From Bombus terrestris (lineage: Eukaryota; Arthropoda; Insecta; Hymenoptera; Apidae): a stretch of DNA of 64,000 nucleotides. A program made the position numbers and the translations under genes. How positions within the stretch are numbered: the stretch's first letter is position 1; every line of letters begins with the position of its first letter. Shown in pieces: positions 27,301-32,200 of this stretch. The stretch is taken from the NCBI RefSeq assembly GCF_910591885.1, contig NC_063271.1:3713001-3777000 (forward strand). Direction: 5' to 3'. The notes beneath the pieces are model-generated. The model did no database searches, was not told where the DNA came from, and saw only the letters and a list, made by a program, of their open reading frames with translations.

Positions 27301-27342
27301 GAAGTATCCACGCCACCAACGGCCAAAGATGTTTCATCTTGG
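26..27342 (-). CDS. dp: dumpy-like giant extracellular matrix protein, N-terminal ~5,439 residues (partial gene)
   Basis: This is the 5' part of a giant secreted protein gene. I followed 43 coding exons from an ATG at 27335-27337 to a donor at 25; every junction is GT-AG and all phases join without a stop. The product opens with a short hydrophobic leader. It then has dozens of six-cysteine EGF modules, many with the Ca-binding DINEC/DVNEC start, interleaved with short DPY-type cysteine modules (pattern C..D.DC....C....C...C), plus one large Thr/Ser-rich exon. In Drosophila, Dumpy is known to be a very large EGF/DPY/ZP-domain protein that anchors cuticle, tendon cells, trachea and wing epithelium to the apical matrix. 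EGF-DPY alternation at this scale supports that call. The ZP domain and C-terminus would lie left of position 1. Fibrillin-like or Notch-like names are the main alternative labels. Confidence in one continuous gene is high; the orthology call is slightly less certain. Confidence 0.85.
620..802 (-). CDS. dp: dumpy exon 42: DPY-type module plus EGF (residues 5272-5332)
   Basis: It encodes CTSNKDCPLTEACIEGTC and PCLVWNPCTKNAIC, with a CSCEDGYHGNGFSYC tail. Phase 1-1, donor GTAATT. Confidence 0.84.
803..1223 (-). other. dumpy intron 41
   Basis: AT-rich intron between exons 41 and 42. I see no extra exon or repeat in it. Confidence 0.75.
1224..1304 (-). CDS. dp: dumpy exon 41: short cysteine module (residues 5245-5271)
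   Basis: A 27-residue exon, KTDCPYCPAGMECDPATYTC, probably the tail of the preceding EGF fold. Phase 1-1, donor GTTCGT. Small but framed consistently on both sides. Confidence 0.75.
1305..1652 (-). other. dumpy intron 40
   Basis: AT-rich intron without a recognisable feature. Confidence 0.75.
1653..1796 (-). CDS. dp: dumpy exon 40: DPY-type module plus partial EGF (residues 5197-5244)
   Basis: It encodes CKTHDDCLSQLACINDQC and PCTLHNPCDFVEVC, ending in VQDHRPVCVK. Phase 1-1, donor GTAGAA. Confidence 0.83.
1797..2637 (-). other. dumpy intron 39
   Basis: AT-rich intron after the mucin exon. It contains a minus-strand open frame at 2200-2604 that lacks the cysteine spacing of the gene, so I treat it as non-coding. 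Confidence 0.7.
2638..6717 (-). CDS. dp: dumpy exon 39: 4.1-kb mucin-like Thr/Ser-rich exon (residues 3837-5196)
   Basis: One uninterrupted 4,080-nt exon. It opens with a cysteine module (CESDDDCSDTEACVDGSC and onward to CDQYDHTC). About 1,270 residues of Thr/Ser/Glu/Gln/Tyr-rich sequence follow, and it closes with a short cysteine module (CNICLNDTCRPVC). The low-complexity part has a 64-residue repeat block, a non-repetitive Thr-rich stretch with a single cysteine, and a YSTEQ-type repeat block. Drosophila Dumpy is known to carry low-complexity PIGSFEAST repeats; I infer this is the functional counterpart, although the repeat sequence is different. Dense O-glycosylation and an extended conformation are expected. 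It ends in phase 1, donor GTAAAA. Confidence 0.88.
2790..4760 (-). repeat. Coding tandem repeat B: nested YSTEQ minisatellite
   Basis: A nested repeat inside the mucin-like exon. The basic unit is about 9-11 codons of the form TTxQYSTEQPx. These group into higher-order units of about 186-198 nt reading ELSTTEHITEQPATVQQY, then EQPQTTIQYSTEHLRTTTQYS. Higher-order units recur near 3110, 3310, 3508, 3707, 3898, 4090 and 4279. Neighbouring units at 3110-3700 are almost identical at DNA level, implying recent duplication. Confidence 0.9.
5570..6530 (-). repeat. Coding tandem repeat A: five copies of a ~192-nt (64-aa) unit
   Basis: Five head-to-tail copies inside the mucin-like exon. Each reads QTFNYSTPETYGMT, then TTTQSNFNTTAYTST, then ESTESSSEVATETSEAPM with small changes. 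Boundaries recur about every 192 nt on the plus strand (near 5758, 5949, 6141 and 6333). The three middle copies are nearly identical and the outer two more diverged, a pattern expected from unequal crossing-over or gene conversion. Confidence 0.9.
6718..7530 (-). other. dumpy intron 38, with a TA microsatellite at 7373-7397
   Basis: An 813-nt intron. A perfect TA run lies near its 5' (exon 38) end. No additional exon is apparent. Confidence 0.75.
7373..7397. repeat. TA microsatellite
   Basis: (TA)n in dumpy intron 38. Confidence 0.9.
7531..8316 (-). CDS. dp: dumpy exon 38: DPY/EGF array (residues 3575-3836)
   Basis: It encodes CTSDLECPNEKACINLQC, PCGLRGACGINALC, CSSDRDCPESLSCHSRTGEC and further alternating modules up to FCPPGFVPDTKYGC. 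The donor GTAAAC is clear. The acceptor (GGTGATCTAG) has a poor pyrimidine tract but is the one that keeps phase 1. The sequence is GC- and CpG-rich for this window. Confidence 0.85.
8317..9544 (-). other. dumpy intron 37, the longest traced
   Basis: A 1.2-kb intron with a GGT microsatellite (8457-8478), TTTTTT/CTTTTT tracts (8930-9060) and no sequence encoding an EGF- or DPY-like module. It could hold splice enhancers, but none is recognisable. Confidence 0.7.
8457..8478. repeat. GGT microsatellite
   Basis: Perfect (GGT)n in dumpy intron 37; on the minus strand it makes a CCACCACCACC tract. Confidence 0.85.
9545..9679 (-). CDS. dp: dumpy exon 37: one EGF module (residues 3530-3574)
   Basis: It encodes LDCRTNGCGKGAEC with a CRCPPGTSGSPDIEC tail. 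Phase 1-1, donor GTAAGA. It is followed by the longest intron in the traced gene (8317-9544). Confidence 0.83.
9979..10221 (-). CDS. dp: dumpy exon 36: EGF modules (residues 3449-3529)
   Basis: It encodes ECLRRPCGVNAKC and LCKDMRCGANAAC EGF modules with GDPHQAC and GDPTQAC tails. Phase 1-1, donor GTAAGT. Confidence 0.85.
10311..10713 (-). CDS. dp: dumpy exon 35: DPY/EGF alternation (residues 3315-3448)
   Basis: It encodes CRTYSDCPSSLSCVSGQC, PCSANGSPCGTNALC, CHHDDDCEANKRCSEDGVC and PCLQHGVCGFNAQC in order. Phase 0-1, donor GTAATG. Confidence 0.86.
10714..11076 (-). other. dumpy intron 34 with a decayed internal duplication
   Basis: Two related segments of about 110-130 nt, at about 10816-10920 and 10948-11045, share ATTCATTCAT, GTGTT.AAG.TTT and TAATT.GTAA.T..TT.A motifs in the same order. 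They look like an old tandem duplication within the intron. Confidence 0.55.
11077..11345 (-). CDS. dp: dumpy exon 34: EGF and atypical cysteine-dense module (residues 3225-3314)
   Basis: It encodes PCEGGKACGECAGC (EGF-like) and then an unusually cysteine-dense stretch, CDGTCECDEIGFC and CYSQDQCSCGEVC, unlike the regular DPY-type modules nearby. It ends in phase 0. Confidence 0.83.
11426..11601 (-). CDS. dp: dumpy exon 33: tandem DPY-type modules (residues 3166-3224)
   Basis: It encodes CLSDERCDGGIC, CNSDDHCVANQICQNRLC and CRSDNTCPNDESCVNNKC. Phase 2-1, donor GTAAGT. Confidence 0.84.
11691..11892 (-). CDS. dp: dumpy exon 32: EGF plus DPY-type module (residues 3099-3165)
   Basis: It encodes PCSLPDVCGVNAKC (EGF) and CSNEEECVTGQTCYGRSC. 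It ends in phase 2 before a GTAAGC donor. Confidence 0.84.
11893..12229 (-). other. dumpy intron 31
   Basis: AT-rich intron with no feature seen. Confidence 0.7.
12230..12874 (-). CDS. dp: dumpy exon 31: many DPY-type modules around one EGF (residues 2884-3098)
   Basis: Tandem DPY-type modules (CRDTNDCNDGNTCRDNVC, CTSDNECAFNEKCIQGNC and so on) flank a single EGF, PCEATPCGPNAKC. Roughly eight DPY-type modules in 215 residues make this the densest stretch of the type in the window. Phase 1-1. Confidence 0.87.
12959..13141 (-). CDS. dp: dumpy exon 30: DPY-type module plus EGF (residues 2823-2883)
   Basis: It encodes CQSDEECNLSDVCLNGQC and PCNVKAACGINAEC, with a GFTGNSEVEC tail. Phase 1-1. Confidence 0.84.
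13236..13430 (-). CDS. dp: dumpy exon 29: EGF plus DPY-type module (residues 2758-2822)
   Basis: It encodes VCSRTQCGPNADC (EGF with a GDPNN tail) and CTSAVDCSPNTYCYEGIC. Phase 1-1, donor GTGAGT. Confidence 0.84.
13562..13817 (-). CDS. dp: dumpy exon 28: end of EGF, EGF, DPY-type (residues 2673-2757)
   Basis: It starts ICTCQPGYTGEPTHAC to complete the EGF of exon 27, then CSDQPCAPGAVC, then CLQDGDCPLTAKCINVNNVP. Phase 0-1, donor GTAGGT. Confidence 0.84.
13904..14367 (-). CDS. dp: dumpy exon 27: DPY-type and EGF array (residues 2518-2672)
   Basis: It encodes tandem DPY-type modules (including CISDDDCSHDERCIKNNIGQ), an EGF (LLCGRNAEC), another DPY-type CEVNDDCSGEKICDAHKC, and the start of an EGF (HNPCGVNAICTAEKHVQ) completed by exon 28. 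Phase 1-0. Confidence 0.85.
14453..14717 (-). CDS. dp: dumpy exon 26: DPY-EGF-DPY (residues 2430-2517)
   Basis: It encodes CNYHSDCSPSDACYNHKC, PCSLANVCGQGADC (EGF), then CKSDSQCATGSACNGGIC. Phase 0-1, donor GTAAAT. Confidence 0.84.
14846..15107 (-). CDS. dp: dumpy exon 25: rest of Ca-EGF, DPY-type module, EGF (residues 2342-2429)
   Basis: It begins CQNTEGSYACICP, completing the split cbEGF. It then has CFTDLDCPNTAACIDNRC (DPY type) and PCDVSPDSHSCGRNAEC (EGF). It ends in phase 0. Confidence 0.84.
15191..15341 (-). CDS. dp: dumpy exon 24: EGF plus first part of a Ca-EGF (residues 2292-2341)
   Basis: It encodes PCNQVDCGYGNC (EGF) and the start of DIDECLKNPCHSSAV. The cbEGF is interrupted by the intron, and its C-terminal half is in exon 25. 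It ends in phase 2. Confidence 0.83.
15481..15896 (-). CDS. dp: dumpy exon 23: Ca-EGF and DPY-type modules (residues 2153-2291)
   Basis: It opens with the end of a module (CSHGFIAGPEHC), then DINECDDQPCHSSAEC, a DPY-type CTVHADCADSQACVQHNC, PCSLVDCGLNTIC, and another DPY-type module. Phase 2-1. Confidence 0.85.
16096..16477 (-). CDS. dp: dumpy exon 22: EGF then DPY-type modules (residues 2026-2152)
   Basis: It encodes PCKGKDVCGPNAICSC (EGF) followed by four DPY-type modules ending CTSDVGCNENEVCINNKC. It ends in phase 2 at a GTAAGT donor, unlike most exons here. Confidence 0.85.
16565..16753 (-). CDS. dp: dumpy exon 21: tandem DPY-type modules (residues 1963-2025)
   Basis: It encodes CRAITDCSAGEKCVDSKC, then CVTHTQCQTDQACVNGMC, then CRSNKNCPSTESCIDNKC. 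Three DPY-type modules sit in a row with no EGF between them. Phase 1-1. Confidence 0.84.
16991..18751 (-). CDS. dp: dumpy exon 20: long EGF/DPY array (residues 1376-1962)
   Basis: This single 1,761-nt exon encodes 587 residues of strict alternation. Each EGF (for example CGPNALCITQNHVSS) is followed by a DPY-type module (for example CISDDDCHTTEACRPDALG), repeated throughout. Many EGFs end in GNPND or GDPND, the repeat hallmark in this protein. It starts with DINECNGNACG and ends at QCIG before a GTAAGA donor. Phase 1-1. Its fused organisation suggests intron loss relative to neighbouring one- and two-module exons. Confidence 0.9.
18928..19176 (-). CDS. dp: dumpy exon 19: two EGF modules (residues 1293-1375)
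   Basis: It encodes VCDPACGSNAHC and CSTALCGKDAHC, each ending in a GNPY-type EGF tail. The start codon is split across the junction with exon 18. Donor GTACGT. Confidence 0.84.
19298..19591 (-). CDS. dp: dumpy exon 18: EGF and DPY-type modules (residues 1195-1292)
   Basis: It encodes ECDGFVCGSGAQC, a CSPEVPCAEPSVCISGRC module and RCEGIVCGVGASC. Phase 1-1, donor GTAAGT. Confidence 0.85.
19919..20350 (-). CDS. dp: dumpy exon 17: EGF array with DPY-type insert (residues 1051-1194)
   Basis: It encodes PCDRFPCGINAKC, then DVNECANNPCGHGAYC, then a DPY-type CSSNDDCDNIFACVNGRC, then PCDNIPCGPNAYC. This is the alternation that defines Dumpy. Phase 1-1, donor GTGAGT. Confidence 0.86.
20499..20750 (-). 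CDS. dp: dumpy exon 16: Ca-binding EGF plus DPY-type module (residues 967-1050)
   Basis: It encodes DINECIVGHQVCGYGAEC (cbEGF) and CTSDNECKANEKCVQPGECV (DPY type). Donor GTAAGC, phase 1-1. Confidence 0.84.
20846..21031 (-). CDS. dp: dumpy exon 15: divergent EGF-like segment (residues 905-966)
   Basis: It encodes ECNSIECQCQPPYKIVNGKC followed by an EGF-like module with KGEKCPSGAECITIAGGVSY. Cysteine spacing is less regular than in its neighbours. Phase 1-1. Confidence 0.82.
21210..21725 (-). CDS. dp: dumpy exon 14: EGF/DPY/EGF array (residues 733-904)
   Basis: This holds several modules in order: an EGF (PCEDLSCGPNAHC), a cbEGF (DIDECAINPCPQ), a DPY-type stretch (CGPSTPCPAGEQC), and a last cbEGF (DINECMELRDKPACG). 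Phase 1-1. Confidence 0.86.
21933..22166 (-). CDS. dp: dumpy exon 13: Ca-binding EGF plus DPY-type module (residues 655-732)
   Basis: It opens with DIDECGRPDACGHGATC (cbEGF). It then has CEVDGDCPGNAICDPQKRC, a short DPY-type module that ends just before the donor GTGAGT. Confidence 0.85.
22287..22421 (-). CDS. dp: dumpy exon 12: Ca-binding EGF module (residues 610-654)
   Basis: It encodes DINECDAINGPSGRC and a TLGGFSCQCKPGFSGNAF core. Phase 1-1, donor GTATAC. Confidence 0.83.
22510..22632 (-). CDS. dp: dumpy exon 11: EGF module (residues 569-609)
   Basis: It encodes PCDEVTCGDHAYCKADGHEA followed by YCICEDGWTFNP, a single EGF. Phase 1-1; the exon sits between two short introns. Confidence 0.83.
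22716..22953 (-). CDS. dp: dumpy exon 10: EGF plus Ca-binding EGF (residues 490-568)
   Basis: It starts in phase 0 with TDVTTLCKSNFDCVNNAEC, a short cysteine module, and continues into DVDECLSNPCGPASIC, a cbEGF. Phase 1 at the end, donor GTAAAT. Confidence 0.83.
23150..23283 (-). CDS. dp: dumpy exon 9: one Ca-binding EGF module (residues 445-489)
   Basis: It encodes DIDECTALENPCGRYAIC and a CVCPPGYSANPNP tail. It ends in phase 0 after CEQ; donor GTAATT. Confidence 0.83.
23449..23568 (-). CDS. dp: dumpy exon 8: one Ca-binding EGF module (residues 405-444)
   Basis: It encodes NVNECERNPCGENAEC and SDTIGSFVCSC, ending GDPFKGC. Phase 1-1, donor GTTAGC. Confidence 0.82.
23739..23984 (-). CDS. dp: dumpy exon 7: two Ca-binding EGF modules (residues 323-404)
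   Basis: It encodes DINECEEGTPCG and DVNECSRLDACA cbEGF modules with NTEGSFECRC and NVPGSYKCIC cores. Phase 1-1; donor GTCAGT is weaker than its neighbours but keeps the frame. Confidence 0.83.
23985..24524 (-). other. dumpy intron 6
   Basis: A 540-nt AT-rich intron with nothing recognisable apart from a short TTAAT repeat near 24320-24350. Confidence 0.7.
24525..24774 (-). CDS. dp: dumpy exon 6: two Ca-binding EGF modules (residues 240-322)
   Basis: It encodes CIDINECDYAGACG and DVDECLRSPCG cbEGFs. Two donors are possible (GTGGGT and, 4 nt further on, GTAACT). GTGGGT is chosen because it gives the phase 1 end that exon 7 requires. Confidence 0.82.
24862..25253. mobile_element. Possible degenerate MITE (Tc1/mariner-like ends) in dumpy intron 5
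   Basis: Within intron 5 the left end reads ACAGTGTGAGAGTC. The right end, read on the other strand, is ACAGGGTGTCCCA, the kind of terminus common in insect mariner-like elements. Only about the first eight bases agree well, and the roughly 390-nt interior has no open frame but includes a T18 run at 25183-25200. It is a weak call that rests on the right-hand terminus. Confidence 0.3.
25276..25523 (-). CDS. dp: dumpy exon 5: two Ca-binding EGF modules (residues 157-239)
   Basis: It encodes DINECDNP... and DVNECAISGACG..., two successive cbEGFs; the second ends in GFTGDPYET. It ends in phase 0, so the next exon starts on a whole codon. Donor GTAAGT. Confidence 0.85.
25627..25743 (-). CDS. dp: dumpy exon 4: Ca-binding EGF module (residues 118-156)
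   Basis: A single cbEGF starting DENEC with the NTLGSFQCSC hydroxylation-type core and GYQGDGFHC end. Phase 1-1, donor GTACGT. Confidence 0.85.
25744..26126 (-). other. dumpy intron 3
   Basis: AT-rich intron, no feature seen. Confidence 0.7.
26127..26231 (-). CDS. dp: dumpy exon 3: short cysteine-rich module (residues 83-117)
   Basis: It encodes DDCTKEDGTRCLNGVCLDSV followed by HCNDGFGGCNCQ, a compact eight-cysteine module of DPY/EGF-hybrid type. Phase 1 at both ends; donor GTAAAA. Confidence 0.8.
26232..26784 (-). other. dumpy intron 2
   Basis: A 553-nt intron that is richer in CpG than other dumpy introns (for example 26520-26690). No exon or repeat is evident. It could carry regulatory sequence because it lies near the 5' end of the coding region. 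Confidence 0.65.
26785..26980 (-). CDS. dp: dumpy exon 2: unique N-terminal segment with LDLa-like patch (residues 18-82)
   Basis: This exon follows the leader. It has no EGF module; instead it has four cysteines in a context ending LCDNNVDCYQGTDEQ, which resembles the acidic end of an LDL-receptor class A repeat. The acceptor is CTTCTAG and the donor GTAACG. It ends in phase 1. Confidence 0.8.
26981..27286 (-). other. dumpy intron 1
   Basis: AT-rich intron between the signal peptide exon and exon 2; no feature seen. Confidence 0.7.
27287..27342 (-). CDS. dp: dumpy exon 1: start codon and signal peptide (residues 1-17)
   Basis: The ATG is at 27335-27337. The encoded start is MKHLWPLVAWILLFLCP, a typical secretory leader. 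It ends at a GTAAGTA donor, and the next exon continues in phase 0. A strong acceptor (TTTCCATTTCAG) lies just 5' of the ATG at about 27343, so transcription starts in an upstream non-coding exon that I could not place. The exon end could be off by one base. Confidence 0.8.
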
Positions 27343-27864
27343 CTGAAATGGAAACCAATTAATTCACATCTGTCAACACATTAATTTCTACCTAACAAAG
27401 TTTTTATGAAAAATTATATCCCACAGAATTCTATCATTTCTCGTGAAATGAACCGCAATAGAATTCGAGCACGATTCGTTCTCACGATAACTCGTGGTCA
27501 AACAAACACAACCCTTTTGTACTTTTTTAACGATTTCCTGGATTACGTTCGTCCAATTGTTGATCTTACGACATCATGTTCCAACGTCAGTTTCACTCGA
27601 AAAACAATCCTTCGCGCAACAACGAAACATTATTATTAAGATCGCTGATGCATAACGAAGGAGCAAAAACTCAACGAACAGAAATATTAAGTTTCTGACG
27701 ATGAACAAACGAAAAATGCAGGCTCGACGTGCAACATGAAGAAACTAGTCGATGCTATTTACCGAGGGAACCGACACGAGAACACCTGTTCCAGCCGTAT
27801 ATCGGCATTCGCGACCCCCTCACGAATAAACCCGAACCTAACTATATCGATTTACGTTAGCCCT

Positions 27865-27980
27865 GGCTCTGAAAACCTAATTTCCTGGTTACGTGGTGTT
27901 TTGAAATTTAAGAAACCCGTTTTTGAGCCGCTAGGTGCAAGGATATCTCGCAGCAATCTGTTATACAACAGCGAGATATC
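27865..27980. other. Nested inverted repeats / hairpin
   Basis: GATATCTCG at 27942-27950 pairs with CGAGATATC at 27972-27980. Inside it, CTGTT pairs with AACAG around an ATAC loop, giving a 14-bp stem with one 7-nt bulge. A second imperfect inverted repeat, GGCTC(T)GAAAAC at 27865-27876 with GTTTTTGAGCC at 27919-27929, lies just before it. Its function is unknown; it could be a MITE remnant or a structured RNA. Confidence 0.45.
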
Positions 27981-28959
27981 AGGATAAAGGAAATCAGTGA
28001 AAGAATATTTTATTCCCTCGTAGTTTTTAAAATTCAACATAAATTATGTTAAAAAGAAAGGTAGTGTGAGAAGATTTTTAAATGAAAGAAACTTGGCCGA
28101 TACACACGTTGGGAACACAATGCTCATATAGAGCAGATGATTGTAGGTTAATTGGTTTTCTTCGTGACTAAAGATCGTCAGGTTTTGCTCCGTATCTAAT
28201 TATAGGCATGCAAGGAACTTTAACTCGCTTTCAAGCTTCAATACAGCATCCTTAAATCCGTGACGGACAAAATTCAAGTATTAAAAACCCCATCGTTAGC
28301 ATTGAAAACGACAAAAACATGCTTCCAATAAAAGGCAAATGTATTCGAACGCTTATAGAACATTTTTATAAATATGTTACGTACGTTATAGGAAACTTTT
28401 TGCGCGAGTACCGTAACGAAACACGACTATCGCCATTATATTGATAATGTTTGAAATATTTGCGATAAATATCTTATATATTCTATGTACATTCTCGGTG
28501 TTGCAAATTGTATCGATATAATCGTATTATATCGTATAATAATCGTGTCTCGTTACAATTCCAACGAAACTTCAAAACGTTTCGACTGACTCGCGTAATA
28601 GTATCCGTAAAAAGTTTCTATAAACATTCAAGTACTACTATTAGAGTTACGTACAGTATTTGTCAACATCTGTGTTCTCGAGTATTCGAGAAACATCTCA
28701 GAAATTTTCAAGACGTTCGTCGTTCTCGAAGCACCTATAAAGATTTCATGGCAATGCAACGCACCGGAAGCGGAGTTTTCAGGGGACGCCGGTGCACGCG
28801 ATTCGCGGAAGGCGTCCTTTACGTGCTATGCGGCTTATGGTGAACGCGGCGAGCCCAGAACGGACGCATCGTACGCGAGCTCAGAACCTGGCACGTCGCA
28901 CAATAAGTCAGGGCTGGCGATTAACCGCGCGGCGAAATGTTAACGACTGTACGTGCAGG

Positions 28960-29240
28960 GAGGAGGATTCGCCGCGAAGAGAGGAACGATCGAGGACGCG
29001 CGAGAGCAGCACGGTGGAACGTCGACACGAGGAAAAAGAGAAGGACAATTAGGGGAAGAAGCAGGAGGAACGTAGAAAGATGGCTAGGAAAAACGAACAG
29101 TAGGAGGGAACCGGCGGTAAGGACGCTAGGAAAAAGGAGGAAGATCGTCAGGGAAAACGTTCAAGGGAGAAAGGGAAGGAGAGAGCGAGATCGAAGAAAC
29201 CGGCGAAAAGGAGGCGGAACGAAGGGCGAAGAAGGATGGA
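28960..29240 (+). other. Purine-rich asymmetric tract
   Basis: The plus strand is strongly A/G-rich over about 280 nt (gga/gaa/agg runs), with few pyrimidines after 29030. Overlapping Arg/Lys/Glu-rich open frames come from this composition. No repeat period is evident. Confidence 0.55.
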
Positions 29241-32200
29241 ATAGAAATAGCAAGATGGGCTTTTGATTTCTCGTCCTACGAGTTTTTCATCGACGATTTA
29301 GTCCTGATCTTGATAAAGATTCGTTGCGAATGTACTTATGGACTAGGGACGTAGCATGAAAAAGCCTGAAGAATCCGAGAATCATGCCTATTTTTAGCCT
29401 TGCCGTATGTTTGAATTCGTGCATACCTTAGAGTTCTTATGGCCTTTGTTGGTCGTATCTCAAAACAATTCATGTTGCAATACAAATGTACTCTTGGTCT
29501 GCATATATTAACTTCATTCGTGAGTAACGAGCATTTAATCACGTGGATAGTACTGCGGGATTGTGTAGACTGCATAAAAGTTGAGTCTTTTAGAGTCGAA
29601 ATTGAACAATTGTATCTTTCATCAATTTCTCAATTTCGTAAATAGAATCTCAATGAACGTTGATATTTATTAAGAGATAGTTAACGAGTATCGTGATGAG
29701 AATGGGAGCACGAGATCCAGAAAAGGACGACTCGGAAGAACGTAACAAAGGAGGACATGCGAGTACGATACACCTGTGGCCTGTCCCTTCTGCTTGTACC
29801 GATGCCTTCCTGTACCCCTCACACCACAACGTCAAACGACTAGACAGCTGGTAGACCTGGTAGATTAGCTATCGGTTGACTTTAAATTCTCGTCGTGGAA
29901 ATTAACCACCCTCCTCGCTACGAATTTCAGATGTGTCGATATCGCACCATTTCCGCAATTCCGCGCGAAACAATCACGGAAGCGATTTGAAAAAAGTGTG
30001 ATGTAACAAAATGATACCACACGCTGCTTGAAATTCAGCATTTATCGTAGAATTTAATTGGGTAACGCTAACGAATGAGATAATGTTACATCGTTGAAAT
30101 TCAATTAGTAGAACGAAGAGATCTTTTTGGAATCAAATAGCATGGACTTTGGGAAACTGATGTTCAGCTACATCGTGAAAGTTTCGATACTCTCTGATTT
30201 GAGATTTTTGACAGAGAATAATCGAGGAATTTTTTGTAAAAGAAACATATAACGTTTCTAGTCGAATAATTGAGTTATTATAAAATATTCCATTACTTCG
30301 TACATATAAAAGAGGGAAAATAATTGCTTATAAGGCATTATAATTATCAATACAAACGTAGCTAATAATAAATTATTGAAACTACAATTTTCGGAGCAAT
30401 TTATCCAATTTAGCATTGCCGAACCATATTTCATTTTATGAGCTGCTTTTCTAAATAGCTTCGTAATTTCTCTTGTGGAGAACCAGACAAAACAAAGGGA
30501 AATTCTACGTGTTGCGCTCTCACGCGCGTTCACTTTATGCAAATAAAGTCATGCCATTTTGTCGCGGCGCTCAGTAAGGGTATCGGCGTGAAATGTGTTA
30601 CCGTGTCAATGATATCATCCGGTAGGCAGACAGAAGGAAACGGTGACAAAACCTATCAATTAGTCGGCGACGCATACACGCCAGCCACAGTTACATGCGT
30701 GCCTCGACAAGTTTGTATCTGCCGTGCAAATAACGCAAAACTCCCACGCGCTTGCATTGCGACACCTTTTGCAAAAAAAATAACGGGTCAATTCGAAGAA
30801 TTCGTCGATGTCCTTTTACATGGCCTCCTTTCAATTATCTCTTAATGGTCCTTAAATAACCCCATTTCTTGCCGTTTCTGTTATATTTTCTCATTATGGT
30901 TATTTATTTTTCCTATTTTTTCCGAGCCTCTATTATTTCTTAGTCGTTCTAATTTTTGTCTATAGTCACCATTACTAAGCTACGGATTTCTGTGCAAATT
31001 TATATTTTTACGACCGTAACTAGAGAAAGAGGATTTCGTTAGAGAAATGTATCTTATCTATAGGAAACTATGATCAGCGCCTTATCTTCGTATATTACGT
31101 GCATTCTATGCAATTTTTCATCTTTAGTTCTCACGCGAAATGAATAAAAATCCACAATCTAACTATCAACGATACGATGAAATGCTGATTAAAAGATCTC
31201 GAAAGTTCTAAAATTTCCAGCCCACGTCATTTACAATTCCCCTCCATATTTATGTTAATTTCGATACTCGAACGTGCCTATAGATTCAGTGACTTAATCG
31301 AACGATGTAATTATGAATAAGCGGCACCATCAAGGATAGCGAACCGGCTTAATAATTTAATCCTTGCGATGTGGTGAATTTTTTCTTCATCGAATCGCCC
31401 ACGATTCGTTTACGTTTTATGGAAGCTGCGTGGTTCCTGCGGTGTCGTGAAAGCGTTTAGATATGACACAATATGTCTGTAGTTCCGACAACTCGTACTA
31501 GTTTTCTTCTTTTTACTGCGTATGGATGAGGATCGTCCCACGCGTACGAGATAGCGCGTGTCAGAAGGAAATTTCTCCTCTTAGGTGATTACGGATCATT
31601 ATAAGAGTATTCGTTTTAATAAGCGTTCATCATATACACATGGTTAAGCTATTATTACATTATTATATATAGCATTACGTTAATTAATGAATTGCAACTG
31701 GTGTATAATTTGTACGCGATGAAACTATAAATTATTTTCTTGTCGCTTTAAAACACAATTTTCCTCGGAATGCTGTTAGCGAATTGCATTTACCAAAGAT
31801 CGACTTTTTCTAAGAGATTTAAAATCTGAGTCATCGAAGAACGCCTGGAGGATACAGTTAGGTATTTAGCGAGAGACGTCAAGCTTGAAACAGAACCTTA
31901 ATTATTACGCTATTCACCTTTTCTAAAGCGCGTTGAAGCGCACGTGGTAAAATAAATATTTATCAATCGTTGTAGCGATTTAATAGGAAAAAGTGACGCG
32001 ACAAGAGACTCTCTTACTCTCTCATCTTGGTCACGCGTACCTATCTGTTGCAAAACCGATTCGATTCGCGCGAGAAAAGGAGAAATGCAAGCGAAGTCGA
32101 AAGCTTGTCGTCGTCATCCACCGACACGGATTCGTGTGCTACGAAACGCAATAACGGTTCCCGTGGACAAAGACGTTCAGCCTAGAATTCTAGTCACTAA

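Noticed and set aside
28792..29266. Arg/Glu-rich plus-strand frames
   Set aside because: Explained by the purine-rich composition of the DNA; they resemble no protein I know.
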